A stretch of 64,000 bases of DNA from Niveispirillum fermenti (GTDB lineage Bacteria > Pseudomonadota > Alphaproteobacteria > Azospirillales > Azospirillaceae): contig NZ_JBLTXA010000026.1 of assembly GCF_048066175.1 (NCBI RefSeq), positions 5,905 to 69,904 on the forward strand. The letters are read 5' to 3'. Under the pieces are notes generated by a model. The model saw only the letters and a program-made list of their open reading frames with translations. It was not told where the DNA came from and did not search any database. The translations under genes and the position numbers were made by a program. Numbering within the stretch: the first letter of the stretch is position 1; every line of letters begins with the position of its first letter. Below are positions 15,571 to 25,225 of the stretch, piece after piece.

Positions 15571-18099
15571 TCAATCCGCTTCGCCCGCCATCGGCAGCAC
15601 CGGCGATACGTTCCAGATGTCGCGGGCATATTCCATGATGGTGCGGTCGGAGGAGAACCAGCCCATGCCCGCCACATTCAAGATGGCCTTCTCGGCCCAG
15701 TCGCGGGGGGTGCGATAAAGGGCGGCGGCGGCGGCATGCGCGTTGCGGTAATCCTCGAAATCGGCGGTGACCAGGAAATGGTCGCCATTCAGCAGGCTGT
15801 CCACGATGGGACGGAAACGGCCGGGATCGTCGGGGGAAAAGGCACCGGTGGCGATCATGTCCAGGGCGCGCTTCAAATGCGGATTGGCCGCCACGACCTG
15901 ACGGGGATCGAACGCGCCGCCCTGCCGAAGATCCTGCACCTCGGCCGCGGTCAGGCCGAAGATGAAGATATTGTCGGCTCCCACATGCTCGCGGATTTCG
16001 ACATTGGCGCCGTCCAGGGTGCCGATGGTCAGGGCACCGTTCAGGGCCAGCTTCATGTTGCCGGTGCCCGATGCCTCCATCCCCGCCGTGGAAATCTGTT
16101 CCGACAGGTCGGCCGCCGGCATGATGATTTCCGCCTGACTGACATTGTAGTTGGGCAGCATCACCAGCTTCAGGCGCCCGCGCACCTGCGGATCATTGTT
16201 GATCACGCCGGCAATGTCGTTGGCCAGCTTGATAATCAGCTTGGCCTGATGATAGGCCGGGGCCGCCTTGCCCGCCAGGATCTTCGTGACGGGAACGAAC
16301 TCCCCCAGGGGATTGTCGCGGATCTGGTTGTAGAGGGCGACCGTCTGCAGAAGATTGAGCAATTGCCGCTTATATTCATGGATGCGCTTCACCTGCACAT
16401 CGAACAGACTGTCCACATCGACATCGATCCGCAGATGCCGGGCGATGTAGGCCGCCAGCCGTTTCTTGTTCTGCCGCTTGGCACGGCGGAACTCCTCCAC
16501 GAACACCTCGTCATCCACGCGATCGCGCAGGCTGGCCAATTGTTCAAGGTCGGTGATCCACCCTTCCCCGATGCGGCTGGTGATCAGCCGGGACAGGGCC
16601 GGATTGGCCTGGTGCAGCCAACGGCGCGGCGTGATGCCATTGGTCTTGTTGGTGATGCGGTCGGGGAATTCCCGATGATAATCCGCGAACACGGTCCGCT
16701 TCATCAGGTCGGTATGCAGGGCGGATACGCCATTGACCTTGTGGCTGCCCAGAAAGGCCAGCCCGCCCATGCGCACCCGCCGTTCCCCATTCTCATCGAT
16801 AAGAGACAGACGGCGGATCGTTTCCATGTCGTACCGACCCCAGGACTGCTCCAGGAACCTGGCGTTGATATCATAGATGATCTGCATGTGGCGCGGCAGA
16901 ACCCGCTCCAGCATCGAAACGGGCCATGTCTCAAGTGCTTCCGGCAGCAATGTATGGTTGGTATAGCTGAAGGTACGCCGCGTCAGGTCCCAGGCCTTGT
17001 CCCAATCAAGCCCGTGAATGTCCAGAAGGATGCGCATCAGCTCGGCGATGCCGATGGCCGGATGCGTGTCGTTGAGCTGGATGGCCGCCTTCTCCGGCAG
17101 CGCATCGAAATTCTGGTGATGCTGCATATAGCGGCGCAGGATGTCCTGCAAGCTGGCACTGGTGAAGAAATATTCCTGCTTGAAGCGAAGCTCCCGCCCG
17201 ACCGCCGTCGCGTCGTTGGGGTACAGCACGCGCGACAGGTTCTCCGACAGGACCTTGCTTTCCACCGCCTTCATATAGTCGCCGTCGTTGAAGTGGTGGA
17301 AATCGAAATCGCTGGTGGCGCGGGCCGACCAGAGGCGCAGCGTATTGATCGTTTCGCCACCGAAACCGACCACCGGCGTGTCGAACGCCATGGCATGGAC
17401 GGTTTCGGTATCCACCCAGCGCCGTCGCTCCTGGCCTTTGGTGTCGATGAAATTCTCAACCCGTCCGTGGAAATGGATGGGATAGAGAACCTCCGGCCGC
17501 GCGAACTCCCACGGATTGCCGAAGCGCAACCAGTTGTCGGGGAACTCGACCTGCCAGCCCTGGTCGAAGCGCTGCTCGAACAGGCCATATTCATAGCGGA
17601 TGCCATAGCCGTAGGCGGGCAGGTTGCGGGTCGCCATGCTGTCCAGGAAACAGGCGGCCAGCCGTCCCAGCCCGCCATTGCCCAATGCGGGATCGGGTTC
17701 CGCCTCCAGCACCTCTTCCAGCCGCAGGCCCAGCCGGTCCACCGCCTCCCGGCAGGCGTCCGTCAGGCCCAGATTGGCCAGGTTGTTGGACAACAGCCGG
17801 CCGATCAGAAATTCCATCGAGAAATAGTAGATGCGCTTGGCATCGCTGGCATAGACACCACGTGTCGTATCCATCCAGCGGTCCACGACCCGGTCGCGTA
17901 CCGACAGGGCACCGCTGGCGAACCAGTCGCGCCGCGTCGCCGTCTTGGAATCCTTGCCCACCGAATAGACCAGCCATTCCAGGAAGGAGCGTTTCAGTGC
18001 ATCGACATCGACGGCCTTGCGGCCGAGGTCACGGGAACGGTAGCGGGCATCCATGGGGGAAGGGCTTTCACTGCAATCAAAGGCCGTAAAGCTTGTCAT
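15571..18099 (-). CDS. glgP: Glycogen/starch/maltodextrin phosphorylase
   Basis: An 842-residue GT35 enzyme that releases glucose-1-phosphate from alpha-1,4-glucan ends in the cytoplasm. Visible signatures are GNGGLGRLAACFLDSMATRN, YGIRYEYGLFEQRF, the substrate-loop NGITPRRWL, and the pyridoxal-phosphate lysine region EASGTGNMKLALNGALTIGT. Length is normal. ATG 18099 is chosen because AGGGCGG precedes it closely; a later ATG (18054) lacks a good site. It stands alone, without the other glg genes nearby, and is divergent from the PhoD-like gene across about 135 bp. Confidence 0.96.
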   Translation of the reverse strand: MTSFTAFDCSESPSPMDARYRSRDLGRKAVDVDALKRSFLEWLVYSVGKDSKTATRRDWFASGALSVRDRVVDRWMDTTRGVYASDAKRIYYFSMEFLIGRLLSNNLANLGLTDACREAVDRLGLRLEEVLEAEPDPALGNGGLGRLAACFLDSMATRNLPAYGYGIRYEYGLFEQRFDQGWQVEFPDNWLRFGNPWEFARPEVLYPIHFHGRVENFIDTKGQERRRWVDTETVHAMAFDTPVVGFGGETINTLRLWSARATSDFDFHHFNDGDYMKAVESKVLSENLSRVLYPNDATAVGRELRFKQEYFFTSASLQDILRRYMQHHQNFDALPEKAAIQLNDTHPAIGIAELMRILLDIHGLDWDKAWDLTRRTFSYTNHTLLPEALETWPVSMLERVLPRHMQIIYDINARFLEQSWGRYDMETIRRLSLIDENGERRVRMGGLAFLGSHKVNGVSALHTDLMKRTVFADYHREFPDRITNKTNGITPRRWLHQANPALSRLITSRIGEGWITDLEQLASLRDRVDDEVFVEEFRRAKRQNKKRLAAYIARHLRIDVDVDSLFDVQVKRIHEYKRQLLNLLQTVALYNQIRDNPLGEFVPVTKILAGKAAPAYHQAKLIIKLANDIAGVINNDPQVRGRLKLVMLPNYNVSQAEIIMPAADLSEQISTAGMEASGTGNMKLALNGALTIGTLDGANVEIREHVGADNIFIFGLTAAEVQDLRQGGAFDPRQVVAANPHLKRALDMIATGAFSPDDPGRFRPIVDSLLNGDHFLVTADFEDYRNAHAAAAALYRTPRDWAEKAILNVAGMGWFSSDRTIMEYARDIWNVSPVLPMAGEAD

Positions 18100-18234
18100 T
18101 CCGCCCTGACAATGCCCAATTGGCAATGAAAATATGAAAACCTGCCGATAAGGTTCCGGCTATTCCTCCACCCCGGACGGCATAGGCGTTTCCGGAAATT
18201 GCGGCAGGACAGGCAAAACACTTACCATCCCCCG

Positions 18235-19809
18235 ATGACCGACCGATCCATTGCCAGACGCAAGTCCAGACCCCGGCAGAAAGTGGCCCCGCCCCAAATT
18301 CTGCTCGGCCCCATCCTGCATGCCCGCGGCGCACAGGGGCCGACGGGGTCAGGACCACGCTGGCGCCTGTCCGCCGTCTTCCTGCTGGGGGGAGAACAGG
18401 AGCCGCCGGACCTGCAGGTGGCGGGCGTCAGCCTGCCTGTTCCCCCGCGTTTCATGCAGGAATGGCGCGACCTGCCCCCCGTCGGCCCGGTGGGGGAGCC
18501 CTGTCCCGGCGGTCTGCTGCGCCTGTGGCGTTATGATTTCGCCGTGCCGCGCGGATTGCAGGATGGACGCATCGCCTATGGCTTCACAGGGGATGAACGG
18601 CGCTGGCAGGTCTGCGTACCGGGCATCGCCATCCCGCCCCGCATCGCCTACACGGCCTGCGGCGGCTGCGAGGATGAAGCGCATATCGAAGAGGCGGGCC
18701 TGAAGCGCAACAGCCTTTGGGCCCGGCTGTTGAGCCGTCATCGCGCCACGCCGCAGCACCTGATGCTGATGGGGGGCGACCAGATCTATGCCGACGGTTT
18801 GTGGGAACGGGTGCCCGCCCTGCGTCCCGCCACCGAACTGAAGCCGATGAAACGGTCGGCTGCCATCGCCGAGCCGGATTTGGAACGGCAGCTCGACGCC
18901 TGGTTCATCGCCAGCTACCGCCACGGCTGGAACCAGCCGGAAACAGCGGCCATGCTGGCCTCTGTCCCCGGCCTTCGCATGTGGGACGACCATGACATCA
19001 TCGATGGCTGGGGCTCCCACCCGGCGGAGATGCTGGACAGTCCCGTTTATAAGGCCATCTATGCCGCGGCCCGCCGGGCCTTCCGGCTGTTCCAGATCGG
19101 CATGACCGACGACGACCCGGCCGACACGCTGCTTTCCGACCAGCCGCCCTCCTTCACCCTGGGCATGCGCCTGAACGGCATCGGCATCTTTGCCCCCGAC
19201 CTGCGCAGCGAGCGGCGGCTGGACCGCGTGATGGACCCGGCTACCCTCGACAAGCTGCCGGAATGGCTGGCGGATTTCGCACCCTGCGCCCACCTTCTGG
19301 TCATGTCGAGCGTGCCGCTGCTGTTCCCCAGCTTCGCGCTGGCAGAGCGGCTGCTGAACCTGCTGCCCGGCCGCCAGGCGATGGAGGATGATCTCCGCGA
19401 CCAATGGCGCAGCCCGGCACACCACGCACAATGGCAGACCATGCTGCGCCATCTGGTCGATTTCGCCGGCCGGACAGAGACCCGCGTCACGATCCTGTCG
19501 GGGGAGGTGCATCTGGCGGCGCACGGTCAGCTTACCGGACCCGGTGTCGATATCCATCAATTGGTCAGTTCAGGCATCGTGCATCCGCCGCCTGCCATGC
19601 TGGCGGTGGAGATGATGGAAAGGCTCACGCGCAAGCAGGAGGACCTGTTCGACCGGCTGCACCTGTCCATGCTGCCCATGCCCGGCACCGACCGCTGCCT
19701 GCTGGCTGCCCGCAACTATCTGACGCTGACCGGACGCGACGATGGCGGCATCATCGCCGAATGGCATGCCGAGGGGGTGGACAACCCCATGGTGGTGCCC
19801 ATCGGATGA
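18235..19809 (+). CDS. PhoD-like metallophosphatase
   Basis: A 524-residue protein with the metal-site motifs of the PhoD family in order: YTACGGCEDEAH, LMGGDQIYADGLW, RMWDDHDIIDGWGSHP and TILSGEVHLAAHG. PhoD enzymes are calcium/iron phosphodiesterases or phosphomonoesterases that are normally Tat-exported. Here no twin-arginine signal is seen: the start MTDRSIARRKSRPRQK is basic but has no hydrophobic segment after it, so this member is probably cytoplasmic and belongs to the less studied PhoD-like branch. The last gene part nearly abuts the convergent oxidoreductase gene (14 bp). Confidence 0.88.
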   Translation: MTDRSIARRKSRPRQKVAPPQILLGPILHARGAQGPTGSGPRWRLSAVFLLGGEQEPPDLQVAGVSLPVPPRFMQEWRDLPPVGPVGEPCPGGLLRLWRYDFAVPRGLQDGRIAYGFTGDERRWQVCVPGIAIPPRIAYTACGGCEDEAHIEEAGLKRNSLWARLLSRHRATPQHLMLMGGDQIYADGLWERVPALRPATELKPMKRSAAIAEPDLERQLDAWFIASYRHGWNQPETAAMLASVPGLRMWDDHDIIDGWGSHPAEMLDSPVYKAIYAAARRAFRLFQIGMTDDDPADTLLSDQPPSFTLGMRLNGIGIFAPDLRSERRLDRVMDPATLDKLPEWLADFAPCAHLLVMSSVPLLFPSFALAERLLNLLPGRQAMEDDLRDQWRSPAHHAQWQTMLRHLVDFAGRTETRVTILSGEVHLAAHGQLTGPGVDIHQLVSSGIVHPPPAMLAVEMMERLTRKQEDLFDRLHLSMLPMPGTDRCLLAARNYLTLTGRDDGGIIAEWHAEGVDNPMVVPIG

Positions 19810-19823
19810 CGGGCATTATCTGC

Positions 19824-20876
19824 TCAGACCGGTTCCGACAGGTCGATTTCCCGCCGTTGCCCGGCACTTTCGATCCCCAGCGCCAGAAGCTGCATGACCT
19901 GGATGGCTTCCGCGGCGGTTACCGGGTTGGGGCCGTCGCCCGTTATCGCGTCGCGCACCCCGGCATAGTACCGGCGATAATCGCCAGCCGGCCCCGCATG
20001 CGGACCGGACCGCAGACCATCCGGTGCCGGGCGTGTCAAACAGGCCGGCAGGGGATCGACGCCCCAATCGTCACACCCGGGCGGAAGCCCCGCCTTCAAC
20101 TGGTCTTCCTGCCGGTCCAACCCATGTTTGATGAAGCTGCCGCCATCGCCATGCACGGCAAAGCGCAGCCCGCTGTCGGGGATCAGCATGCTGCCGTGCA
20201 GAATGATGCGCAAGCCATCAGGATAGCGCATCAAGGCATGAAAATAATCCGCGGCCCCATCGCCCGCGCGCTGGGTCGCGATGTCGACGAAGATGGAAAG
20301 TGGCAGCCCGAACAGGAACAAGGCCTGGTCCAACAGGTGCGATCCCAGATCGTACCAGAGGCCGGCGCCCGCCACATCGGCCCGTTCCCGCCAACGATCA
20401 CGCCGTTCGGACCGGAACCGGTCGAAATGGCTTTCAAACTGTGTCACCCGGCCCAGGGCACCCTGCCGGATCAGTGCCGACAGGGCGAGAAAATCCGCGT
20501 CCCACCGACGATTATGGAAAATTGAAAGCACCCGGCCGCTGGCGCCCGCCTGTCGTTCCAGGGCCTGTGCATCGGCCAGCGCTACGGTGAACGGCTTGTC
20601 CACGACAACATGCTTGCCGGCGGCCAGCGCCAAGCTTGCCTGTTCGGCATGAAGGCTGTTCGGCGTGGCGATGACAACCAGATCGATGGTGGGATCGGCC
20701 AGCACCTCGCCAATCTGCGCCCTGACGGGAACCCTGGGCCAGTACGGTGCCACCTTTGCCGGGTTTCCCGACACGATGGCGGCCAGTTCCAAACCGGCCG
20801 TCGCGGCGATCAACGGGGCATGGAAGGTCTGCCCGGCATACCCGAACCCGACGAGTGCGGTGCGTATCGATCCCAT
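19824..20876 (-). CDS. Gfo/Idh/MocA family NAD(P)-dependent oxidoreductase
   Basis: A 350-residue enzyme. The N-terminal Rossmann motif GFGYAGQTFHAPLI is typical of the YdgJ/YhhX branch. The catalytic lysine lies in VVDKPFTVAL (usual EKP written as DKP), and GLWYDLGSHLLDQALFLFG is the conserved dimer/active-site region. Members oxidise sugars, inositols or related polyols at a hydroxyl carbon. No sugar gene lies adjacent, so the substrate is open. Start ATG 20876 follows a good AAAGGACAT ribosome-binding site. Confidence 0.92.
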   Translation of the reverse strand: MGSIRTALVGFGYAGQTFHAPLIAATAGLELAAIVSGNPAKVAPYWPRVPVRAQIGEVLADPTIDLVVIATPNSLHAEQASLALAAGKHVVVDKPFTVALADAQALERQAGASGRVLSIFHNRRWDADFLALSALIRQGALGRVTQFESHFDRFRSERRDRWRERADVAGAGLWYDLGSHLLDQALFLFGLPLSIFVDIATQRAGDGAADYFHALMRYPDGLRIILHGSMLIPDSGLRFAVHGDGGSFIKHGLDRQEDQLKAGLPPGCDDWGVDPLPACLTRPAPDGLRSGPHAGPAGDYRRYYAGVRDAITGDGPNPVTAAEAIQVMQLLALGIESAGQRREIDLSEPV

Positions 20877-20927
20877 TTCAATGTCCTTTCAGAACAATAA
20901 TTTATAGGCCGATACTGTCCGGAAACG

Positions 20928-21719
20928 TCAATCCCCCCGCCCGCCCGGCACGATGACCATTCCATCATGGCCCGGTTCCACGCCCGCCGGCAACAGGGTG
21001 CGCAGCGTGGCATAGTCCATCGTCTGGTTCATATGGGTCAGAATGGCGCGACGCGGGCGCAATCGTTCGATCCAACCGCGCGTGATCTCCCAATGCGCGT
21101 GGACCGGATGTGGGGGCGCCAGCCGCACGCAGTCAACGATCCAGGTATCTACCCCCTCCAGGACAGCGAAAGCCGTGTCATCCAGATGCACCACGTCGGT
21201 GGAATAACCGATGGGCCCGAAGCGGAATCCTAAGCTCCGGGAATAGCCGTGATCCTGAGAGAAGGGAAGAATATCAATGGAACCAATGGATAAGGGCCCA
21301 TTGATGATGTTCGGCACCAGCACGGGGCGCGGATAGTGCGGCGGCTTTGCCGGCACCGGATCGAAGCAGTAATCGAACCGCCGGGTCAGGATTTCCATCG
21401 TCGCGGCGTCACCATAAAGATGGACCGGTGCATTCTGCAGCCAGTTCACGGCGCGCAGATCATCGATACCATGCGCATGGTCGGCATGAGCATGGGTGTA
21501 CAGCACCCCGTCCAGCCGGGAAACGCCGGCATCATTCAACTGCTCCCGCATATCGGGACCGGTATCGACCAGGATGGTCGTGTCGTGGTTCTGGACCAGG
21601 ATGGACGGGCGGCGGCGGCGGTTGCGCGGTTCAGCCGGATCGGCATCGCCCCAGACATTGCCGACCAGCGGCACCCCGCCGGAACCGCCGCAACCCAATA
21701 TCGTGACACGCAGGTCCAA
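20928..21719 (-). CDS. MBL-fold metallo-hydrolase (PhnP-like)
   Basis: A 263-residue metallo-beta-lactamase-fold protein starting LGCGGSGGVP, with the metal motif THAHADHAHGIDD (HxHxDH) and a late LTHMNQTMDY. It resembles PhnP/phosphodiesterase-type enzymes that act on cyclic phosphates. It is the last gene of the rlpA-dacC-tmk-holB-metG-tatD cluster, 4 bp after tatD, a placement conserved in alphaproteobacteria. Confidence 0.9.
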   Translation of the reverse strand: MDLRVTILGCGGSGGVPLVGNVWGDADPAEPRNRRRRPSILVQNHDTTILVDTGPDMREQLNDAGVSRLDGVLYTHAHADHAHGIDDLRAVNWLQNAPVHLYGDAATMEILTRRFDYCFDPVPAKPPHYPRPVLVPNIINGPLSIGSIDILPFSQDHGYSRSLGFRFGPIGYSTDVVHLDDTAFAVLEGVDTWIVDCVRLAPPHPVHAHWEITRGWIERLRPRRAILTHMNQTMDYATLRTLLPAGVEPGHDGMVIVPGGRGD

Positions 21720-21723
21720 TCGC

Positions 21724-22521
21724 TTAGGCCGCCTTCACCGCTGATTGGGGCACCTTGTTGAAAAGGCGCAAGAAATTGCCGGTCGACACCTGGGCCATCA
21801 CGGCTGCATCAACCCCCTTCACGGCGGCCAGATGCCGGGCCGTATGGGCCACGAACGCGGGCTCGTTTCGCTTGCCCCGCATGGGCACGGGCGCCAGATA
21901 GGGCGCATCGGTTTCCACCAGCAGCCGATCCATGGGGACGATTGCCGCGGTTTCCCGCAGATCCTCCGACTTCTTGAAGGTCACGATACCGGACAGGGAA
22001 ATGTAAAAGCCGATTTCCAAAGCTTGTTCAGCCAGTTGCCGGCTGCTGCTGAAGCAGTGCAGCAGGCCGCGCAACCGCCCCTGACCTTCTTCCTTCAGGA
22101 TGCGGATCGTATCTTCGTCCGCGTCGCGGGTATGAACGATGATGGGCAGGTCGGTTTCCAGGCAGACCCGGATATGCCGGCGGAAGCTTTCCTGCTGAAC
22201 ATCGCGGGGCGACTTGTCATAGAAATAATCCAGCCCCGTCTCCCCGATGCCGACGACCTTCGGCCGCTGCGCCAGGCGAAGCAGCTCCGCCTCGTCGCAA
22301 AGCGCAAACTCCTCCTCCGCATTGTGCGGGTGGACACCCAGGGTGCAATAGACGTCGTCATAGGCCATGGCCACGTCATGCACCTGGCCGAACCGGCTGA
22401 TATGGGTACAGATGGTCAGCATCAGCCCAACGCCGGCATCACGGGCCCGCTGCACCACGGCATCGCGCTCGGGCGCGAAGTCCGGAAAGTCCAGATGGCA
22501 ATGGCTGTCGACCAGCATCAT
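21724..22521 (-). CDS. tatD: TatD-family metal-dependent deoxyribonuclease
   Basis: A 265-residue TIM-barrel hydrolase. DSHCHLDFPDF gives the first two metal histidines, GIGETGLDYFYD the conserved glutamate region, IVHTRDADEDT the third histidine, and VETDAPYLAPVP the catalytic aspartate. TatD/YcfH proteins are 3'-5' exonucleases or deoxyribonucleases implicated in DNA quality control. The start overlaps the metG stop (ATGA). Confidence 0.95.
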   Translation of the reverse strand: MMLVDSHCHLDFPDFAPERDAVVQRARDAGVGLMLTICTHISRFGQVHDVAMAYDDVYCTLGVHPHNAEEEFALCDEAELLRLAQRPKVVGIGETGLDYFYDKSPRDVQQESFRRHIRVCLETDLPIIVHTRDADEDTIRILKEEGQGRLRGLLHCFSSSRQLAEQALEIGFYISLSGIVTFKKSEDLRETAAIVPMDRLLVETDAPYLAPVPMRGKRNEPAFVAHTARHLAAVKGVDAAVMAQVSTGNFLRLFNKVPQSAVKAA

Positions 22522-24068
22522 TTCCCCTCCTCCGGCACCACAAGGCGCGGGAAGGCCGGGGCCGGGGCCGGCAGCAGCGTGCCGGGCACCAGCGGGTGGG
22601 CGCCCAGATCGCCGAAGCCCCGCTGATCAGCGGGGACGACCAACTGATCCAGGATACGGTTGCTGGCATCAGGCATGAAGGGCTGGGTCAGGATCGCCAG
22701 TTGGCGGATGACCTCTGCCAGATTGTACAGCACCGTGCCCAGGCGCGTCTGATCCGTCTTGCGCAAGGTCCAGGGCGCCATCTCGTCGACATAGCGGTTG
22801 GCATCGCCGACGACACGCCACACGGCATCCAACGCCTTGTTGAAGGCCTGCACGTCCAGCTCGGAACGCACGGCATCCAGCATGCCGGCGGCGGCACCCA
22901 GAAGGGAACGATCCGCATCCGTCAGGGCATCGGGCACCGGCACCCTGCCCTCGTGGTATTTCTGGATCATCGACAGAACACGTTGGCACAAATTACCGTA
23001 ATCATTGGCCAATTCGCCATTGATCCGCTGCACCATCGCGCGCTTGGAGAAGTCGCCATCATTGCCGAACGGGATTTCCCGCAGCAGGAAGTAGCGGGTC
23101 TGGTCCAGACCATAGGTTTCCAGCAGGTCGCCAGGCTTCACGACATTGCCCAGCGACTTGGACATCTTCTCCCCCTCCACGGTCCACCAGCCATGGGCGA
23201 AGACACGCTTGGGCAGCGGCAGGCCGGCGGCCATCAGGAAGGCGGGCCAATAGACGGTATGGAAGCGCAGGATATCCTTGCCGACCATGTGCAGATCGGC
23301 CGGCCACCAGGTCTTGAAGGCGGGATTGTCCGTGTCCGGGTAGCCGATGGCAGTGACGTAATTCACCAGCGCATCCAGCCAGACATACATGACATGCTTT
23401 TCGTCACCGGGAACCTTGATCCCCCAGTCGAAGGTCGTGCGGCTGATCGACAGGTCCTTCAGGCCTCGCTTCACGAAAGCCATGACCTCCGACCGCTTGC
23501 CAGACGGCATGATGAACTGCGGCTGCTCCTCATAGAGCTTCATCAGCTTGTCGGTATAGTCCGACAGACGGAAGAAGTAGCTGGGTTCCTCCACCCATTC
23601 CACAGGCGCCCCGGTCGGGGCGAAGCGCTGTCCGTCGCGCTCGCTCAGTTCGTCCTCGCCGTAGTAAGCTTCGTCGCGAACGGAATACCAGCCATTATAG
23701 CTGCCCAGATAGATGGCGCCGTTTTCGACCAGTTTCTGCCAGATGGCCTGCGCCGAGCGAATGTGGCGCGGTTCCGTCGTGCGGATGAAGTCATCATTGC
23801 TGATATTAAGAAGTTTCGCCAAGTCCCTGAAATTCTGGGAATTCTTATCAGCAAGCGCCTGTGGCGTCGTGCCGAAATTCTCGGCAGATTTCTGCACTTT
23901 CTGGCCATGCTCGTCCGTGCCGGTCAGAAACTTGACGTCGAAACCATCCAGCCGCTTGAAGCGGGCCATCACGTCGCAAGCGATCGTCGTGTAGGCGTGG
24001 CCGACATGCGGCGCATCATTCACGTAATAGATCGGCGTGGTGATGTAGTAGGGCGGGCGCCCGGACAT
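22518..24068 (-). CDS. metG: Methionyl-tRNA synthetase
   Basis: A 516-residue class I synthetase charging tRNA-Met. It has the HIGH variant HVGH (21-24) and KMSKS (301-305). The connective peptide lacks the zinc-binding cysteines, and the chain ends without the C-terminal Trbp111-like domain, so this is the short monomeric form. ATG 24068 is chosen because GGAG precedes it and the HVGH spacing is normal; a longer in-frame start would add 50 unrelated residues overlapping holB. It lies between holB and tatD in the conserved operon. Confidence 0.96.
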   Translation of the reverse strand: MSGRPPYYITTPIYYVNDAPHVGHAYTTIACDVMARFKRLDGFDVKFLTGTDEHGQKVQKSAENFGTTPQALADKNSQNFRDLAKLLNISNDDFIRTTEPRHIRSAQAIWQKLVENGAIYLGSYNGWYSVRDEAYYGEDELSERDGQRFAPTGAPVEWVEEPSYFFRLSDYTDKLMKLYEEQPQFIMPSGKRSEVMAFVKRGLKDLSISRTTFDWGIKVPGDEKHVMYVWLDALVNYVTAIGYPDTDNPAFKTWWPADLHMVGKDILRFHTVYWPAFLMAAGLPLPKRVFAHGWWTVEGEKMSKSLGNVVKPGDLLETYGLDQTRYFLLREIPFGNDGDFSKRAMVQRINGELANDYGNLCQRVLSMIQKYHEGRVPVPDALTDADRSLLGAAAGMLDAVRSELDVQAFNKALDAVWRVVGDANRYVDEMAPWTLRKTDQTRLGTVLYNLAEVIRQLAILTQPFMPDASNRILDQLVVPADQRGFGDLGAHPLVPGTLLPAPAPAFPRLVVPEEGK

Positions 24069-24100
24069 GAGATTTCTCCGCAGCAACGGAACGGTTGGTA

Positions 24101-25225
24101 TCAGCCGGCAGCCGCCTCGATCCGCGCCAGCGCGGACATCAGCGTCTGCCGGCGGTCGAGATTGGCGGATTCCGCCTTGGCAAACATATGGTTGGTGTTC
24201 TCCCACACCTCCACCCACCGATCAAGGGCACCGGCCCGGTGGCTCCCCTGCATCAGGCGATGGACAAGGGCGGCTTCCCCCGGCACCACTTCGGCCGGGA
24301 TGGTGCCGCGCGCGGCAGCGCGGGCAATGCGGCCCAGCCACCAGCCGATCAGTTCGGTGACGGCAATCCAGTTCGCTTCCTCGTTCCCGCCGCGCAGCGT
24401 GGCGTCGGCAAAGGCATAGGCACCCAGGACGTCCAGACGCGGCAGGCTGTCGAACACACCCAGCATGGCCTTATACAGGTCCAGCCCCCCGGCTGTGTGC
24501 AACTCGATGGCGCGGCCGATGCTGCCCTCCGCCAGACGCGCCAGGGCCGTGCGTTCCGCATCGTCCAGATCCGGCAGGTAACGGAACAGCAGGGAGCGCA
24601 CCTGCGCCTCCGTCAACGGCTCCAGCGCCAGCTTGCGCGTGCGAGACCGGATGGTCGGCAGCAAGGCACCGACATTGTCCGCAACCAGTAAGATCAATGT
24701 CTTGGAAGGTGGTTCCTCAAGTATTTTCAGAATGGCATTCTGGCCACTGCTGTTCAATTGGTCGGCACCATCGACGATGACGACCCGCCACCCGCCCTCC
24801 GCCGAGGTCAGGCGCAGGAAAGGGGCGATCTTGCGCACCTCCTCCACGGCCAGATCACGCTTGAAGCGCCGGCGCTTTTCATCCCATGTGCGCTGGATGG
24901 TCAGCAGATCGGCATGGCCGCCGGATGCAACGCGGTGGCTGACAGGCCCTTCCGGATCGACAGTCAGGCTGGTCGGGTCCGGTGGAGGGCCGAACAACCC
25001 CATCTCCTGCTCTCCCGGCAGCCCCCTGGTCAGCACGAAACGCGCCATGCGGAAGGCCAGCGTCGCCTTGCCGATACCGGGTGGCCCGCCGATCAGCCAA
25101 GCATGATGCATACGGCCGGAATTCCAACTGTCCAGCAGTAATTTCTCTGCTGTTGCGTGGCCTTCCAGAAAGTTATTGCGACGGGGGTTGAATACCTCCG
25201 GGTCGAAACCACCCCCGCTCACCAC
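24101..25225 (-). CDS. holB: DNA polymerase III delta' subunit
   Basis: A 374-residue clamp-loader AAA+ subunit. Walker-A-like GGPPGIGKAT lies at 46-55, and LNSSGQNAILKILEEPP is the conserved sensor region. The SRC motif that carries the trans-acting arginine reads SRT in IRSRTRKLALEPL, so the arginine is kept and the cysteine is replaced. The C-terminal half matches delta' domains. It overlaps tmk by 7 bp and precedes metG by 32 bp. Confidence 0.94.
   Translation of the reverse strand: MVSGGGFDPEVFNPRRNNFLEGHATAEKLLLDSWNSGRMHHAWLIGGPPGIGKATLAFRMARFVLTRGLPGEQEMGLFGPPPDPTSLTVDPEGPVSHRVASGGHADLLTIQRTWDEKRRRFKRDLAVEEVRKIAPFLRLTSAEGGWRVVIVDGADQLNSSGQNAILKILEEPPSKTLILLVADNVGALLPTIRSRTRKLALEPLTEAQVRSLLFRYLPDLDDAERTALARLAEGSIGRAIELHTAGGLDLYKAMLGVFDSLPRLDVLGAYAFADATLRGGNEEANWIAVTELIGWWLGRIARAAARGTIPAEVVPGEAALVHRLMQGSHRAGALDRWVEVWENTNHMFAKAESANLDRRQTLMSALARIEAAAG

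Noticed and set aside
15511..18129. Plus-strand 872-residue frame opposite glgP
   Set aside because: It mirrors glgP exactly; composition is His/Gln rich with no recognised motif.
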